This document shows positions 16,010 through 24,737 of a stretch of DNA of 64,000 nucleotides, one piece after another (position 1 is the first letter of the stretch; every line of letters begins with the position of its first letter). The notes below the pieces were generated by a model. The model was not told where the DNA came from. It was given only the letters and a program-made list of their open reading frames with translations, and did no database searches. The position numbers and the translations under genes were made by a program. Source of the stretch: Arthrobacter terricola (GTDB lineage: Bacteria > Actinomycetota > Actinomycetes > Actinomycetales > Micrococcaceae); NCBI RefSeq assembly GCF_004354015.1, contig NZ_SMRU01000022.1, positions 1 through 64,000 on the forward strand. The letters run 5' to 3'.

Positions 16010-17215
16010 TCAGCGGAACGCCGAGATGCCGGTGATGTCGCGGCCCACCAGCAGGGCCTGGATGGAGTCCGTGCCCTCGTAGGTGGACACCACCTCCATG
16101 TCCGTCATGTGGCGGGCCACGTGGTTTTCGAGGAGCAGGCCGTTGCCGGCCAGGAGCTCGCGGGCTTCGTTGCAGATCCACTTGCCCTTCTGGGACGTGG
16201 ACATCTTCACCATGGAGGCCATGGCGTTGGTGAGCAGGCCCTGGTCCGCCAGTTCGGCCATGCGGTTGCACATCAGCTGCATCGCGGTCAGCTCGCTGAG
16301 CATGTTGGCCAGGCGGTGCTGGACCAGTTGGTAGCCGGCGATCGGGTTGCCGAACTGTTCACGCTTTGCGGCGTAGTCGGCGGCGATCTCGAAACAAGCC
16401 ATGGCGTGGCCGACGGCTTCCCAGGCGGCGCCCCCGCGGGTGGCCTGCAGCACCCGGGAGACGTCGGCGAAGGAGTGGCAGTTCTCCAGCCGGTTGGCGT
16501 CCGGGATCCTCATGTCCTCGATGACGATGTCCGCCTGGAGGATGGCACGTTTGCCGATCTTGCCGGTGATGACGGTGGGGTTGTAGCCCGCGGGGTGGTT
16601 GCCGGCGGCGTCCTTTTCGACCACGAATGCATTGACCTTGCCGTCTCCGGTGTTGCGGGCGAACAGCACAATCACCTCCGCGGCGTGACCGTTGCCGATC
16701 CAGCGCTTGTGCCCGTTGATGACCCAGGTGTCGCCGTCGCGTGTTGCACTGGTTTCCAGGGCGACGGAGTCCGAGCCGTGGTCCGGCTCGGTGAGGGCGA
16801 AGGCGCCGGTCTTCTTGAGCCGGGCCATGTCCGGGAGCCAGCGCTGGCGCTGTTCGTCGCTGCCGAGCATGTTCAGCGCGCCCATGCACAGGTTGGAGTG
16901 CACGCCTAGGAAGGTGTTGATGCTGCCGTCCGCCCGGGCCATTTCCCGCGCCACCATGCCGGCGGCCTTGCGGCTCATGCCGGGGCAGCCGTAGCCCTGG
17001 ATGAAGGTGCCGATGATGCCGAGTTCGGCGAGCGGGGCCAGGAGTTCGTCAGGGAACTCCGCGCGTTCCCAGTACCCGTTGATGACGGGCAGGACCCGGT
17101 TCTCGGCGAAGTCGCGGACCTTGTCCCGGATGGCGGTCTCCTCCGGGGTCAGGCCGTCGTCGAGCCGGAAGTAGTCGGAGATGGCGGCGTCGCGGGTTTC
17201 GGTGGTGGCGGTCAT
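16010..17215 (-). CDS. Acyl-CoA dehydrogenase, glutaryl-CoA dehydrogenase type
   Basis: Predicted 401-residue FAD enzyme. GAFALTEPDHGSDS is the FAD/substrate loop, KRWIGNGHAAEVIV follows, and STYEGTDSIQALLVGRDITG near the C-terminus carries the catalytic Glu in the position of glutaryl-CoA dehydrogenases. DGSINTFLGVHSNLCM is also typical of that group, which handles dicarboxyl-CoA esters. This fits adipyl-CoA here. The ATG at 17215 follows GAAGGA; the longer upstream frame runs into the CoA-transferase gene. It lies 71 bp upstream of the thiolase start. Confidence 0.9.
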   Translation of the reverse strand: MTATTETRDAAISDYFRLDDGLTPEETAIRDKVRDFAENRVLPVINGYWERAEFPDELLAPLAELGIIGTFIQGYGCPGMSRKAAGMVAREMARADGSINTFLGVHSNLCMGALNMLGSDEQRQRWLPDMARLKKTGAFALTEPDHGSDSVALETSATRDGDTWVINGHKRWIGNGHAAEVIVLFARNTGDGKVNAFVVEKDAAGNHPAGYNPTVITGKIGKRAILQADIVIEDMRIPDANRLENCHSFADVSRVLQATRGGAAWEAVGHAMACFEIAADYAAKREQFGNPIAGYQLVQHRLANMLSELTAMQLMCNRMAELADQGLLTNAMASMVKMSTSQKGKWICNEARELLAGNGLLLENHVARHMTDMEVVSTYEGTDSIQALLVGRDITGISAFR

Positions 17216-17307
17216 GGCTGGTCCTTCGATTGGTGCTGTGCGGGATGGCCGGCTGGCGGCGTGAGGTGCGGTGAAGCGAGGCTTCGGATGCGGTGTGCCG
17301 CGGCGGG

Positions 17308-18546
17308 CTAGGGCTTGGTGGAGCGGAGCCATTGGACGATGTCGGCCCGGTCCGCGTCGATGCCCGGTGGCACGAGGTCGTAGCTGGCGGGTGTCTCGGA
17401 GAAGGTGATGGGGTTGCGGATGCCGGGGATGGACTGATCGCCGGAACCCACCTCCACGACCGGTTCCAGGCCCAGTCGCTGGGCGAATTCGATGCCACCG
17501 CGCACGTCGTTGATCGGGGCACAGGGCAGCCGGGCTTCGGTGAAGACGTCGAACCATTCCGCGGCCGTCTTGCAGGCGAGCAGGTCCTGCAGGATAGGGC
17601 GCAGCCCGGCCCGGTTGAGGCTGCGGTCCGGCGGCGTGGCGAAACGTGGATCGGTTGCCAAGGCCGGTGAGCCGAGCACACCGCAGAGGGTCCGGAACTG
17701 CCGGTCGTTGCCGATGGCCAGGACGATGTCCCCGTCCGCGGTGGGCATCGGTTCATAGGGGTAGATGCTGGGGTGCTCGTTGCCCATGCGGGTAGGTACC
17801 TTTCCGCTGAGCAGGTACCCTCCGGTTTGGTTGACCATGCCGGAGAGCGCGGAGGACATGAGATTCACCTCGATGCGCTGTCCGCGGCCGCTTTGGCTTC
17901 GTTCGTGAAGTGCGGAGAGGACGCCCACGGCGGCGTGCAGGCCGGTGATCACGTCGAAGACGGCCACCCCGGACCGGTAGGCCGGGAGTTCCGGATCGCC
18001 GGTGAGGCTCATGAGCCCGGACATTGCCTGGACCAGGAGGTCGTAGCCGGGCAGGGCGGCACCGCCTGCGGTGCCGAAACCGGTAATCGACGCATACACC
18101 ACCGCCGGATGCCGCTCGGCGACGGACGCGTAGTCCAGGCCGAAGCGGTCCAGTCCGCCGGGCTTGAAGTTCTCCAGCACCACGTCTGCACTGGCGGCTA
18201 TCTCCTGCGCGGTGGCAACGTCGTCGGGGTTCGCAAAGTCCAGGGCGATGGCACGCTTGTTCCGGTTGATGGAGAGGTAGTAGGTGGACTGGTCTTCGTA
18301 CACCGGCGGCTTCCAGGCCCGGGTTTCATCACCGGAAGGGCTTTCCACCTTGATCACGGCGGCGCCCATGTCTGCCAGCAGCATGGTGCAGTAGGGGCCG
18401 GCGAGGACGCGGCTGAAGTCAGCAACGACGATTCCGGCCAGGGGGCCACTGGGCTGGCGTCCGAACGCGTCCTGACGTACGCCCGCCGGTTGGCGGTAGG
18501 GTGCGGCTCCCGGCGACGGGGGAGCGGCGTTGCTCTGGAGTGTCAT
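17308..18546 (-). CDS. CaiB/BaiF (class III) CoA-transferase
   Basis: Predicted 412-residue family III CoA-transferase that moves CoA from a donor thioester to a carboxylic acid. GPLAGIVVADFSRVLAGPYCTMLLAD opens the fold (residues about 33-58), and the catalytic Asp lies in PGYDLLVQAMSGLM near 180. SINRNKRAIALDF and GQRIEVNLMSSALSGM are conserved. It is the first gene of the beta-oxidation operon, so it would activate the acid (adipate if the ketone route is right). It is divergent from the LysR gene. Confidence 0.92.
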   Translation of the reverse strand: MTLQSNAAPPSPGAAPYRQPAGVRQDAFGRQPSGPLAGIVVADFSRVLAGPYCTMLLADMGAAVIKVESPSGDETRAWKPPVYEDQSTYYLSINRNKRAIALDFANPDDVATAQEIAASADVVLENFKPGGLDRFGLDYASVAERHPAVVYASITGFGTAGGAALPGYDLLVQAMSGLMSLTGDPELPAYRSGVAVFDVITGLHAAVGVLSALHERSQSGRGQRIEVNLMSSALSGMVNQTGGYLLSGKVPTRMGNEHPSIYPYEPMPTADGDIVLAIGNDRQFRTLCGVLGSPALATDPRFATPPDRSLNRAGLRPILQDLLACKTAAEWFDVFTEARLPCAPINDVRGGIEFAQRLGLEPVVEVGSGDQSIPGIRNPITFSETPASYDLVPPGIDADRADIVQWLRSTKP

Positions 18547-18622
18547 GGGTCCTCTTCCGAAAAGGGTTCCTTTTGACTATCCCATCGGGAATTACGTCGC
18601 GTCCAATACTTATTCCTACCTT

Positions 18623-18647
18623 GATTATTGCCTCACCTGCAATAATC
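18623..18647. promoter_or_regulatory. Putative LysR operator palindrome
   Basis: GATTATTGC (18623-18631) and GCAATAATC (18639-18647) form a perfect 9-bp dyad with a 7-bp spacer. It contains a T-N11-A core (TTG-N9-CAA), the classic LysR-family box. It lies 5 bp before the lysR start and within the divergent promoter region of the beta-oxidation operon. Confidence 0.8.
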
Positions 18648-18652
18648 GAAGG

Positions 18653-19543
18653 ATGGAGATTCAGCAGTTAAAGGTCTTTCTGGCGGTGGCCGAGGAGCTG
18701 CACTTCGGCCGTGCCGCCCAGCGCCTCCACATGGCCCAACCGCCGGTCAGCCGGATGGTGCGGCAGTTGGAAAGCGATGTGGGGACTGACCTCTTCGTCA
18801 GGAGCACACGCAGCGTGCAGCTCACCGCGGCGGGGGTGGCTCTGATGGCATCAGCCAAGGACATTCTTGCTGCAACGGACCGCGCAAAGGCCCTCGCATT
18901 GGCTGCCGGGCGCGGCGAAGTGGGAGTGGTGAAGCTCGCCTACGCGGGGGCCTCGACGCATGTCCTGGTGGGAGTGCTGGCCAGGGAAGTCCGGAAGGCT
19001 CACCCGGGCATCGAAATGCGCCTGAACAGTCAGGACTTTGCCCTGCCCGCCCTGGCCCGCGTGCTCCGCGGCGACGTCGACGTTAGTCTCGGCCGCTGGG
19101 ATTTTGTACCCGCCGGCGTCAAGGCCCGCATCATCGTGGAAGAACACCTCGTGATGGCCGTCCCCGCATCGCACCGGCTCGCCTTAAGGGGAGAGATCCA
19201 CATGGAGGAACTTGCCGGCGAACCGTTCGTCGCACTACCCGCGCACGAAGGCTCTGTCCTGGCCGACCGCCTTCGCCGGCTAAGCCTGGGTGTCGGGTTC
19301 GATCCTGACATCGTGCAGAGAGCACCGGACTCCTGGACTGCAATGGCCCTGGTCGGAGCCGAGGTGGGGTGCTCATTGACAGTGTCATCGGTTGCGGAGA
19401 ATGTCACCGACCCCCATGTGCGATTCCTGCGGGTTCTCGACGAGACCCTCCCGATCTACCTGAGAATGGCCTGGCGCGGGGACTCGGAGAACCCGGCCCT
19501 TCCACCGGTCCTTGCACTTGCCGAACAGGTATGGCCCAGCTGA
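18653..19543 (+). CDS. LysR family transcriptional regulator
   Basis: Predicted 296-residue activator. The N-terminal winged helix is residues 1-60 (EIQQLKVFLAVAEELHFGRA, RLHMAQPPVSRMVRQLE), and the remainder is a periplasmic-binding-like effector domain. The ATG at 18653 is used because the helix-turn-helix starts at once; the longer frame runs through the operator. GAAGG lies almost against the ATG, so translation may be leaderless. It is divergent from the CoA-transferase operon with a textbook LysR dyad between. A coenzyme-A ester or dicarboxylate effector is plausible, by inference. Confidence 0.9.
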   Translation: MEIQQLKVFLAVAEELHFGRAAQRLHMAQPPVSRMVRQLESDVGTDLFVRSTRSVQLTAAGVALMASAKDILAATDRAKALALAAGRGEVGVVKLAYAGASTHVLVGVLAREVRKAHPGIEMRLNSQDFALPALARVLRGDVDVSLGRWDFVPAGVKARIIVEEHLVMAVPASHRLALRGEIHMEELAGEPFVALPAHEGSVLADRLRRLSLGVGFDPDIVQRAPDSWTAMALVGAEVGCSLTVSSVAENVTDPHVRFLRVLDETLPIYLRMAWRGDSENPALPPVLALAEQVWPS

Positions 19544-20334
19544 ACTTTCGCTTTCGGCCACTCCGTCATCGGCACGCCCGAAGGGTAACGCGGACGGCTG
19601 GCGAAGCCGCGCCCGAATCCAGATGGCCCTTACGCACGATCGCACTGGTATACCGCAGCCTTCCCCTGCTCAACAAACGCTTAGTGTGCGCCTGACGCCC
19701 ACCCGCTCGGATGCGCATGGCTCGGTCGACCAGTGCGATTCGGCCTAGGAAGCCTTTGAGTGACTGCATGGTTTCAGTCCACCCCGGTTCTCAACATTTA
19801 GGACCGGCGGTTTTTCCGGACGTGTTTTTGCAGTGGTGAAGGAGGCAGGCTGCCTTTGGGGTGCCCGCCGTCCGCAGCGACGAGGCAGTGGTGGTTGAAG
19901 ATTTCGAGGCGGAGGCGGGTAGCCGATCGGTTGTTCACAGTGACCGTCAGGAAGTCCGGCAATGGCGTTTACGAACATAGGCCGGTCCTCGTGTCTGCGA
20001 TGTGCCGCAGCAAAATCCGTAGGGTCACACGGTCCGCACTACCCGGCGGCCAACGGCCCGATTCACGGGAACAGCTTTGGAACGTACCGTCGGCTTGTCC
20101 TCGGATTGCTGGAGGCTTTTGGCTATCTACCGCCGCGCTCGAACCGCAGTCGCCGCGGGGTTACCCGGCTGTCCAGGCCGATGCGATCGTCGTCAAAATG
20201 ACCCGGCGCGGGTCTTGGCAGTTTATGCGGCACCTGGTCGTGGATTCAGATGAAGCTATTCCATTCGCCGGTCACAATCGGCTCAGTCGCGTGCGGCGGG
20301 AATGTTTTGAGAAGTGTCTTTCAGGACTCTTTCC

Positions 20335-20408
20335 GCGGAATTCCGCCGTTTCGGGACTGTTCGTGGCTGTCGAACCCTCGTTGACAGAAATTCCACTCTG
20401 CGGAATTT
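20335..20408. promoter_or_regulatory. Cluster of GCGGAAT palindromes
   Basis: GCGGAATTCCGC (20335-20346) is a perfect 12-bp palindrome. AAATTCC (20388-20394) and GGAATTT (20402-20408) form a second dyad that includes GCGGAAT. A third half-site TTGCGGAAG starts at 20420. Repeated GCGGAA half-sites resemble IclR-family operators. They lie about 240-310 bp upstream of the M24 gene, with no regulator gene adjacent. Confidence 0.45.
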
Positions 20409-20515
20409 AGATTCTCTCTTGCGGAAGAATGTGACGAGAAATACACTGAGTCCCACCCCTTCCTGGGGCGTCAACGAAGACAGATTGGCTCTGAATCATG
20501 AACTTTTCAGACGCA

Positions 20516-20543
20516 ACAGTGCCGAAGGCGAGTTCGGCACTGT
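20516..20543. promoter_or_regulatory. Perfect 11-bp hairpin upstream of the M24 gene
   Basis: ACAGTGCCGAA (20516-20526) pairs perfectly with TTCGGCACTGT (20533-20543) across a 6-nt loop, about 100 bp before the ATG at 20647. No T tract follows, so it may be an operator or a leader structure rather than a terminator. Confidence 0.5.
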
Positions 20544-20646
20544 GGGAGACGGGGGCGAAGTACATTCCGCGCCCCGTCCCTTCAGCACTGATCGCCAGAA
20601 ATGGCGTCGAATCCTCCCCCTGCGGCATCACCTTGGATAGCGTCCG

Positions 20647-21888
20647 ATGACGCCGCCGAACACGGTGACCGCGTCGCTAGAGCGCTTCACCATCAAACTC
20701 CCATTCACAGTCCTGCAGGAGCGGCTTGCCCGCGTCCGGTCCGCTCTCGCCGAGCAGGGTCTGGATGCGGTGGTCGCCTTCGGCTCCCCGCGCCTGCTCG
20801 GCTCGCGCACCAAGACCAGCGGATACATCCAGTACCTGGCCGGGTTCGCCGCCAAGCACACCCCCTCCACCGTCGTCCTCACGGCGTCGGACGCCGCGGT
20901 GCTGACCTTCGGCCCGCACGAGACCCGCGAGTGCACCGAGCGCTCCGGCTGGCTGGGCGACGTCATCCAGAGCGGCGAGCAGCGGCTGCATCCCGCGGCC
21001 GCCGTCCGGTTCCTCTCCGACGCCGGCCTCGGCGCCGGGTCGCGGATCGGCGTCATCGGCGTCGAGGAGCTCAGCCACGCGACCCACGTCGCGCTAGAGC
21101 AGGAGTTCGCCGCCTACGCGACCGTCACCGCCGACAGCATCCTGGACCGGCTGCGGCTGACCCGCGCGCCGGAGGAGGTGGAGATGATCCGCATCTCCGC
21201 GAAGATCTCCGATGCCATGGTCGCAGCCGCTTTCGCTGAATCGACGCGTCCTGGAGCATCCGGACCCTCCATCATGGCCGAGATCGAGCATACGGGTCGG
21301 CTTCTCGGCGCCGACCTGGCCAACTGCTGGCTCTCGGTAGGGGAGGAACCCCCCACCACGTATTTCGAGTTCATGGAGCTTCCCCCGGAGGTCACCTCGC
21401 GCGACCGTGTGCAGATGGGCACCACCACTGCCTACGAGGGATACTTTGGTCAGTGCCTCAGGATGGGAGTCCGGGGAACTCCTAGCCGAGAGCTCGCAGA
21501 GTATTCCGAAATCCTTCTGAAGATCCAGGACGCGGCCCTCGCGGTCATGCGTCCTGGGGAGCCCCTGCATCGCGTCATCGACGTCATCGAAGACCTGTAC
21601 GCGAAGCACGCTCCCTTCTCTCGGGAGACGGACCCGTTCCGTTTCCAGAGCTGCCACGGGCTCGGCCTGACTTACGTCGAGCCCGGGATGGCGCGGGACC
21701 TGAACCCCCTCCGGGACAAGTCCCTCGATCCGTCCGGCGTCCTCATCGAGCCGGGAATGGTCATCGAAGTGCACCCCAACTTCACCGTTCCCGGACTCGG
21801 ATGCGTTGTCGCCGGCGACATGGCCCTCGTCAACGACGACGGAGCCGAATGGATCACCGAGTCACCCAGAGGCGTCTGGGAACTCTGA
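20647..21888 (+). CDS. M24 (pita-bread fold) hydrolase, creatinase-like, metal ligands missing
   Basis: Predicted 413-residue protein with an N-terminal creatinase/prolidase domain (about 20-165) and a C-terminal M24 pita-bread domain (about 175-410). True M24 metallopeptidases bind two metals with Asp, Asp, His, Glu, Glu. Here the two Asp positions fall in QMGTTTAYEGYFGQCLR and are lost. The His is kept in SCHGLGLTY and one Glu in MVIEVHPNF, and the last Glu becomes Gly in VAGDMAL. This is the creatinase pattern, where the fold cleaves C-N bonds without metal. It opens the unusual cluster. Substrate unknown; a ureido or amidino compound is a guess. Confidence 0.82.
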   Translation: MTPPNTVTASLERFTIKLPFTVLQERLARVRSALAEQGLDAVVAFGSPRLLGSRTKTSGYIQYLAGFAAKHTPSTVVLTASDAAVLTFGPHETRECTERSGWLGDVIQSGEQRLHPAAAVRFLSDAGLGAGSRIGVIGVEELSHATHVALEQEFAAYATVTADSILDRLRLTRAPEEVEMIRISAKISDAMVAAAFAESTRPGASGPSIMAEIEHTGRLLGADLANCWLSVGEEPPTTYFEFMELPPEVTSRDRVQMGTTTAYEGYFGQCLRMGVRGTPSRELAEYSEILLKIQDAALAVMRPGEPLHRVIDVIEDLYAKHAPFSRETDPFRFQSCHGLGLTYVEPGMARDLNPLRDKSLDPSGVLIEPGMVIEVHPNFTVPGLGCVVAGDMALVNDDGAEWITESPRGVWEL

Positions 21889-21891
21889 TCC

Positions 21892-21908
21892 CTCACCCGC
21901 GGGGTGAG
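21892..21908. terminator. Short hairpin after the M24 gene
   Basis: CTCACCC (21892-21898) pairs with GGGTGAG (21902-21908) across a 3-nt loop, just after the M24 stop. It may separate M24 transcription from the ABC importer, whose first gene begins 196 bp later. There is no T tract. Confidence 0.45.
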
Positions 21909-22104
21909 CGTTGCACGACACCCCCGCCGCAGGCCATTCAGGCCGAGCGGTGACAACTACACAGCGACACCGGAGGCACTCCAAAAGAGCCTTCGATTAG
22001 CAAGACCCCCACCCTCAAGGGTCTGCTGAGCGGAGATGCCTGAACCGGACAGGGCGCTGCCCGCGCCCTGAGAAATCACCGATTCTCATTCACAGGAGTA
22101 CTCC

Positions 22105-23682
22105 ATGTCCTTTCAGCATCCTCACCGCGGGTTCGCCCTCGGTGCTGCAATCCTCGCGATCCCTCTCGTTGTCGCGTCCCTGAGCGGCTGTACCGCCGGC
22201 AGGGCCTCCGACGGCAGCGCGACCTCCGGGTCCTCGTCGGTCGTCGTCGGCTTCAAGCACGAGTTCAATACCATGGATCCGCTGCACGCCGACTACGCCC
22301 AGACCAACATGGTCGACAACATCGTCTACGAGCCGCTCGTGCAGTTCGACGCCGCCAACGACAACAAGATGGTCGGGATGCTCGCGACCGCCAACAGGGT
22401 CTCGCCCGACGCGAAGTCGATCGAGTTCACGCTACGCGAGAATGTCGTGTTCCACGACGGCACCCCGTTCACGGCCAAGGACGTCAAGTTCAGCCTCGAC
22501 CGCTACGTTCGTCTCGGTCAGGGCATCGCGTCGCAGCTCGCCGGCTACAAGTCGACGACCATCGTGGACGACTCGCACGTCGTGGTGAACCTCAGCGCAC
22601 CGAACGCGTTCTTCATCAGCGGCCTGGCCGACGTCTACATCATGGAGGCCGCCGCCGTGTCCGCGCACGCGGGCACCGACGACAGCCAGGGCTGGCTGCA
22701 GTCGCACGAGGCCGGCACCGGCCCGTACGAGGGCTCCAGCACCTCCTCGCCCGACGGCACGACGGCGACGCGCTTCGACAAATACTGGAACTTCGACGCC
22801 ACGCGTCCGAAGCAGCTGGTCTTCCGCCGCATCGATGAGAGCGCGACCGAGCACGACGAGCTGAAGGCCGGCAACATCGACGTCGCCCTCGGCCTGACCG
22901 CGAGCGATGCGGAGAGCCTGAAGGGCACCTCCGGCCTCGCCGTCAACTTCGTGAAGACCCCGGGCCAGACGGAGCTGTTCTTCAACAACTCGACCGGTCC
23001 CACCGCCGACCCGAAGATCCGCGAGGGTCTCAAGCTGGCGTTCGACTACGCCGGCGGCTACAGCCGGATCCTCGCCGGCGAGGGTACAATCTCCAACGGC
23101 ATCCTCTCGCCCGCCTTCACCTGCCTCCCGGCCCCGACGCCGTCGGTGCAGGACAAGGCCAAGGCCAAGCAGCTGCTCGCCGGCCTCGGCTCGACGTCGC
23201 TGGACCTGCGCTACCAGTCCGTCGACGACACGCAGACCCAGCTGGCGACGCTGTTCCAGTCCAACCTGAAGGACCTGGGCGTGAACATCAACCTCGTGCC
23301 GATCGCGTTCCCGGACTACCTGAAGACGCTGTCGAGCCCGTCGACGATCCCGTCGCTGATGCTGCTGAACGACTACATCATGACCTCGGACCCCGGCGCG
23401 GGCCTGGACAAGCTGTATAACTCGGCCAACATCGGCAGCACCAACAAGGGCGCGTACAAGAACGCGAAGGTCGATGCGCTCCTGGACCAGGCTCGGGTCA
23501 CTACGGACCTCGCCCAGCGCTGCACCCAATACAAGCAAGTCGAGACCCAGGTCGAGTCCGACTCGGCGGCCGCCTACATGTACCAGGTGGCGTTCCCGGT
23601 CGGATACCGCAGTGACCTCAAGGGCATCACGGCCTCCTGGTCCGCGACGCCGATCTCGTTCCAGACCCTCCGTCTGGGGTGA
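22105..23682 (+). CDS. ABC importer substrate-binding lipoprotein, family 5 (oligopeptide/nickel type)
   Basis: Predicted 525-residue extracytoplasmic lipoprotein. The signal peptide ends in the lipobox LSGC near residue 28. It then follows the SBP_bac_5 pattern: NIVYEPLVQFDAAND, ENVVFHDGTPFTAKDVKFSL (the family signature) near 110-135, and SWSATPISFQTL at the end. It captures the solute for the permeases and ATPases that follow. This family binds peptides but also opines, heme, nickel chelates and other small amides, so the ligand could be the heterocycle the cluster degrades. A ribosome site ACAGGAG precedes the ATG. Confidence 0.9.
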   Translation: MSFQHPHRGFALGAAILAIPLVVASLSGCTAGRASDGSATSGSSSVVVGFKHEFNTMDPLHADYAQTNMVDNIVYEPLVQFDAANDNKMVGMLATANRVSPDAKSIEFTLRENVVFHDGTPFTAKDVKFSLDRYVRLGQGIASQLAGYKSTTIVDDSHVVVNLSAPNAFFISGLADVYIMEAAAVSAHAGTDDSQGWLQSHEAGTGPYEGSSTSSPDGTTATRFDKYWNFDATRPKQLVFRRIDESATEHDELKAGNIDVALGLTASDAESLKGTSGLAVNFVKTPGQTELFFNNSTGPTADPKIREGLKLAFDYAGGYSRILAGEGTISNGILSPAFTCLPAPTPSVQDKAKAKQLLAGLGSTSLDLRYQSVDDTQTQLATLFQSNLKDLGVNINLVPIAFPDYLKTLSSPSTIPSLMLLNDYIMTSDPGAGLDKLYNSANIGSTNKGAYKNAKVDALLDQARVTTDLAQRCTQYKQVETQVESDSAAAYMYQVAFPVGYRSDLKGITASWSATPISFQTLRLG

Positions 23683-23687
23683 GTCAC

Positions 23688-24728
23688 ATGGCCAACAACA
23701 GTCCCGCACGTCAGACAGCCGTCTTCCTCGTACGGAAGGCCGTGTCGTCGGTCATCACCCTGATCGGCTTGAGCATGTTCGTCTTCCTGATGGTCAAGCT
23801 CATCCCGGGCGACGAGGCCCGCGTGGCGGCCGGCGAGAACGCCACCCCCGCGCAGGTCGAGGCCGTCCGCAAGAGCCTGGGCCTGGATCAGCCCTTCTTC
23901 GTGCAGCTCCTCCAGTTCTTCGGGCGCCTGCTGCACGGGGACCTGGGCACGTCGATCACGACCCATCAGTCGGTCCTGCAGGGGATCGAGCAGGTGATGC
24001 CGCAGACCATCGAGCTGGTGGTCCTGGCGATCATCATCATCATCTCGGTAGTGACGCCGCTGGCCACGCTGTCGGCGCTGCGCCGTGACGGCGCGACAGA
24101 CGTCGCGATCAAGCTGTTCGTGATCCTCAGCGCCGCCATGCCGACCTTCTGGCTGGCTCTGCTTCTGCAGTACCTGCTGGGCACTCAGATCGGGATCGTC
24201 CCGATCTCGGGTCGCCTTTCGCGCCAGTTCAACATCCCGACCCAGACCGGGGCGGTGGTGGTGGACTCGCTCCTGGCGGGCAACCCCCTGGCGGCCTGGG
24301 ACGGTCTGCAGCATCTGATCGTCCCTGCCATCGTCCTGGCCCTCCCGTTCGGCGCCCAGCTGTACCGCATCCTGCGCGCCGAGCTCATCCAGGTCCTGTC
24401 CCGTGAGCACCTCACGGTGGCGCGCGCGAAGGGTGTGCCCCAGCGCCAGCTGGTCTGGCGGCACGTGCTGCCGAACTCCATCGGTCCGGGGATCACCCTC
24501 GTCGGCATTCAGTTCGGCGCCATGACGGGCGCCGCGGTCTTGGTCGAGGGCGTGTTCGGTCTGGTGGGAGTCGGCTCCTACCTCACCAACGCGGTCGCCC
24601 AGAAAGACACCTTCGCCGTCCTCGGCGGGGTGCTGGTGATTGGTGTCCTGGTGGTCGTGTCCAACTACGTCGTCGATGTCCTCCAGCTGATCCGCGACCC
24701 GCGTCTGCGGGCAGGGCAGCTGGGCTAG
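23688..24728 (+). CDS. ABC importer permease, DppB type
   Basis: Predicted 346-residue inner-membrane permease with six hydrophobic segments. It has the N-terminal helix of the family (VITLIGLSMFVFLMVKLIPGD), the extracellular loop QPFFVQLLQFFGRLLHGDLG, and the EAA loop region VARAKGVPQRQLVWRHVLPN that contacts the ATPase. The ATG at 23688 has GGGGTGAG upstream. A GTG at 23679 overlapping the binding-protein stop is an alternative. It pairs with the next permease. Confidence 0.9.
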   Translation: MANNSPARQTAVFLVRKAVSSVITLIGLSMFVFLMVKLIPGDEARVAAGENATPAQVEAVRKSLGLDQPFFVQLLQFFGRLLHGDLGTSITTHQSVLQGIEQVMPQTIELVVLAIIIIISVVTPLATLSALRRDGATDVAIKLFVILSAAMPTFWLALLLQYLLGTQIGIVPISGRLSRQFNIPTQTGAVVVDSLLAGNPLAAWDGLQHLIVPAIVLALPFGAQLYRILRAELIQVLSREHLTVARAKGVPQRQLVWRHVLPNSIGPGITLVGIQFGAMTGAAVLVEGVFGLVGVGSYLTNAVAQKDTFAVLGGVLVIGVLVVVSNYVVDVLQLIRDPRLRAGQLG

Positions 24729-24737
24729 GAGCTTGAA

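Larger units (their letters stand above)
19544..20646. other. 1.1-kb gap without a convincing gene
   Basis: I see no frame with a start, ribosome site and recognisable family here. Several 60-180-codon open stretches exist on both strands with arginine-rich, unstructured translations. The last 320 bp hold palindromes listed separately, and probably contain the promoter region of the M24-led cluster. The rest may be debris at the junction between two gene islands. Confidence 0.5.

Noticed and set aside
19856..20410. 184-codon open frame on the + strand in the gap after lysR
   Set aside because: Arginine- and serine-rich translation with no family motif, no ribosome site and overlapping frames of equal quality on both strands.
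22432..23709. 425-codon antisense frame over the substrate-binding protein gene
   Set aside because: Repetitive Arg/Val/Gly/Leu composition and no motifs; the + strand gene has a signal peptide and family signature.
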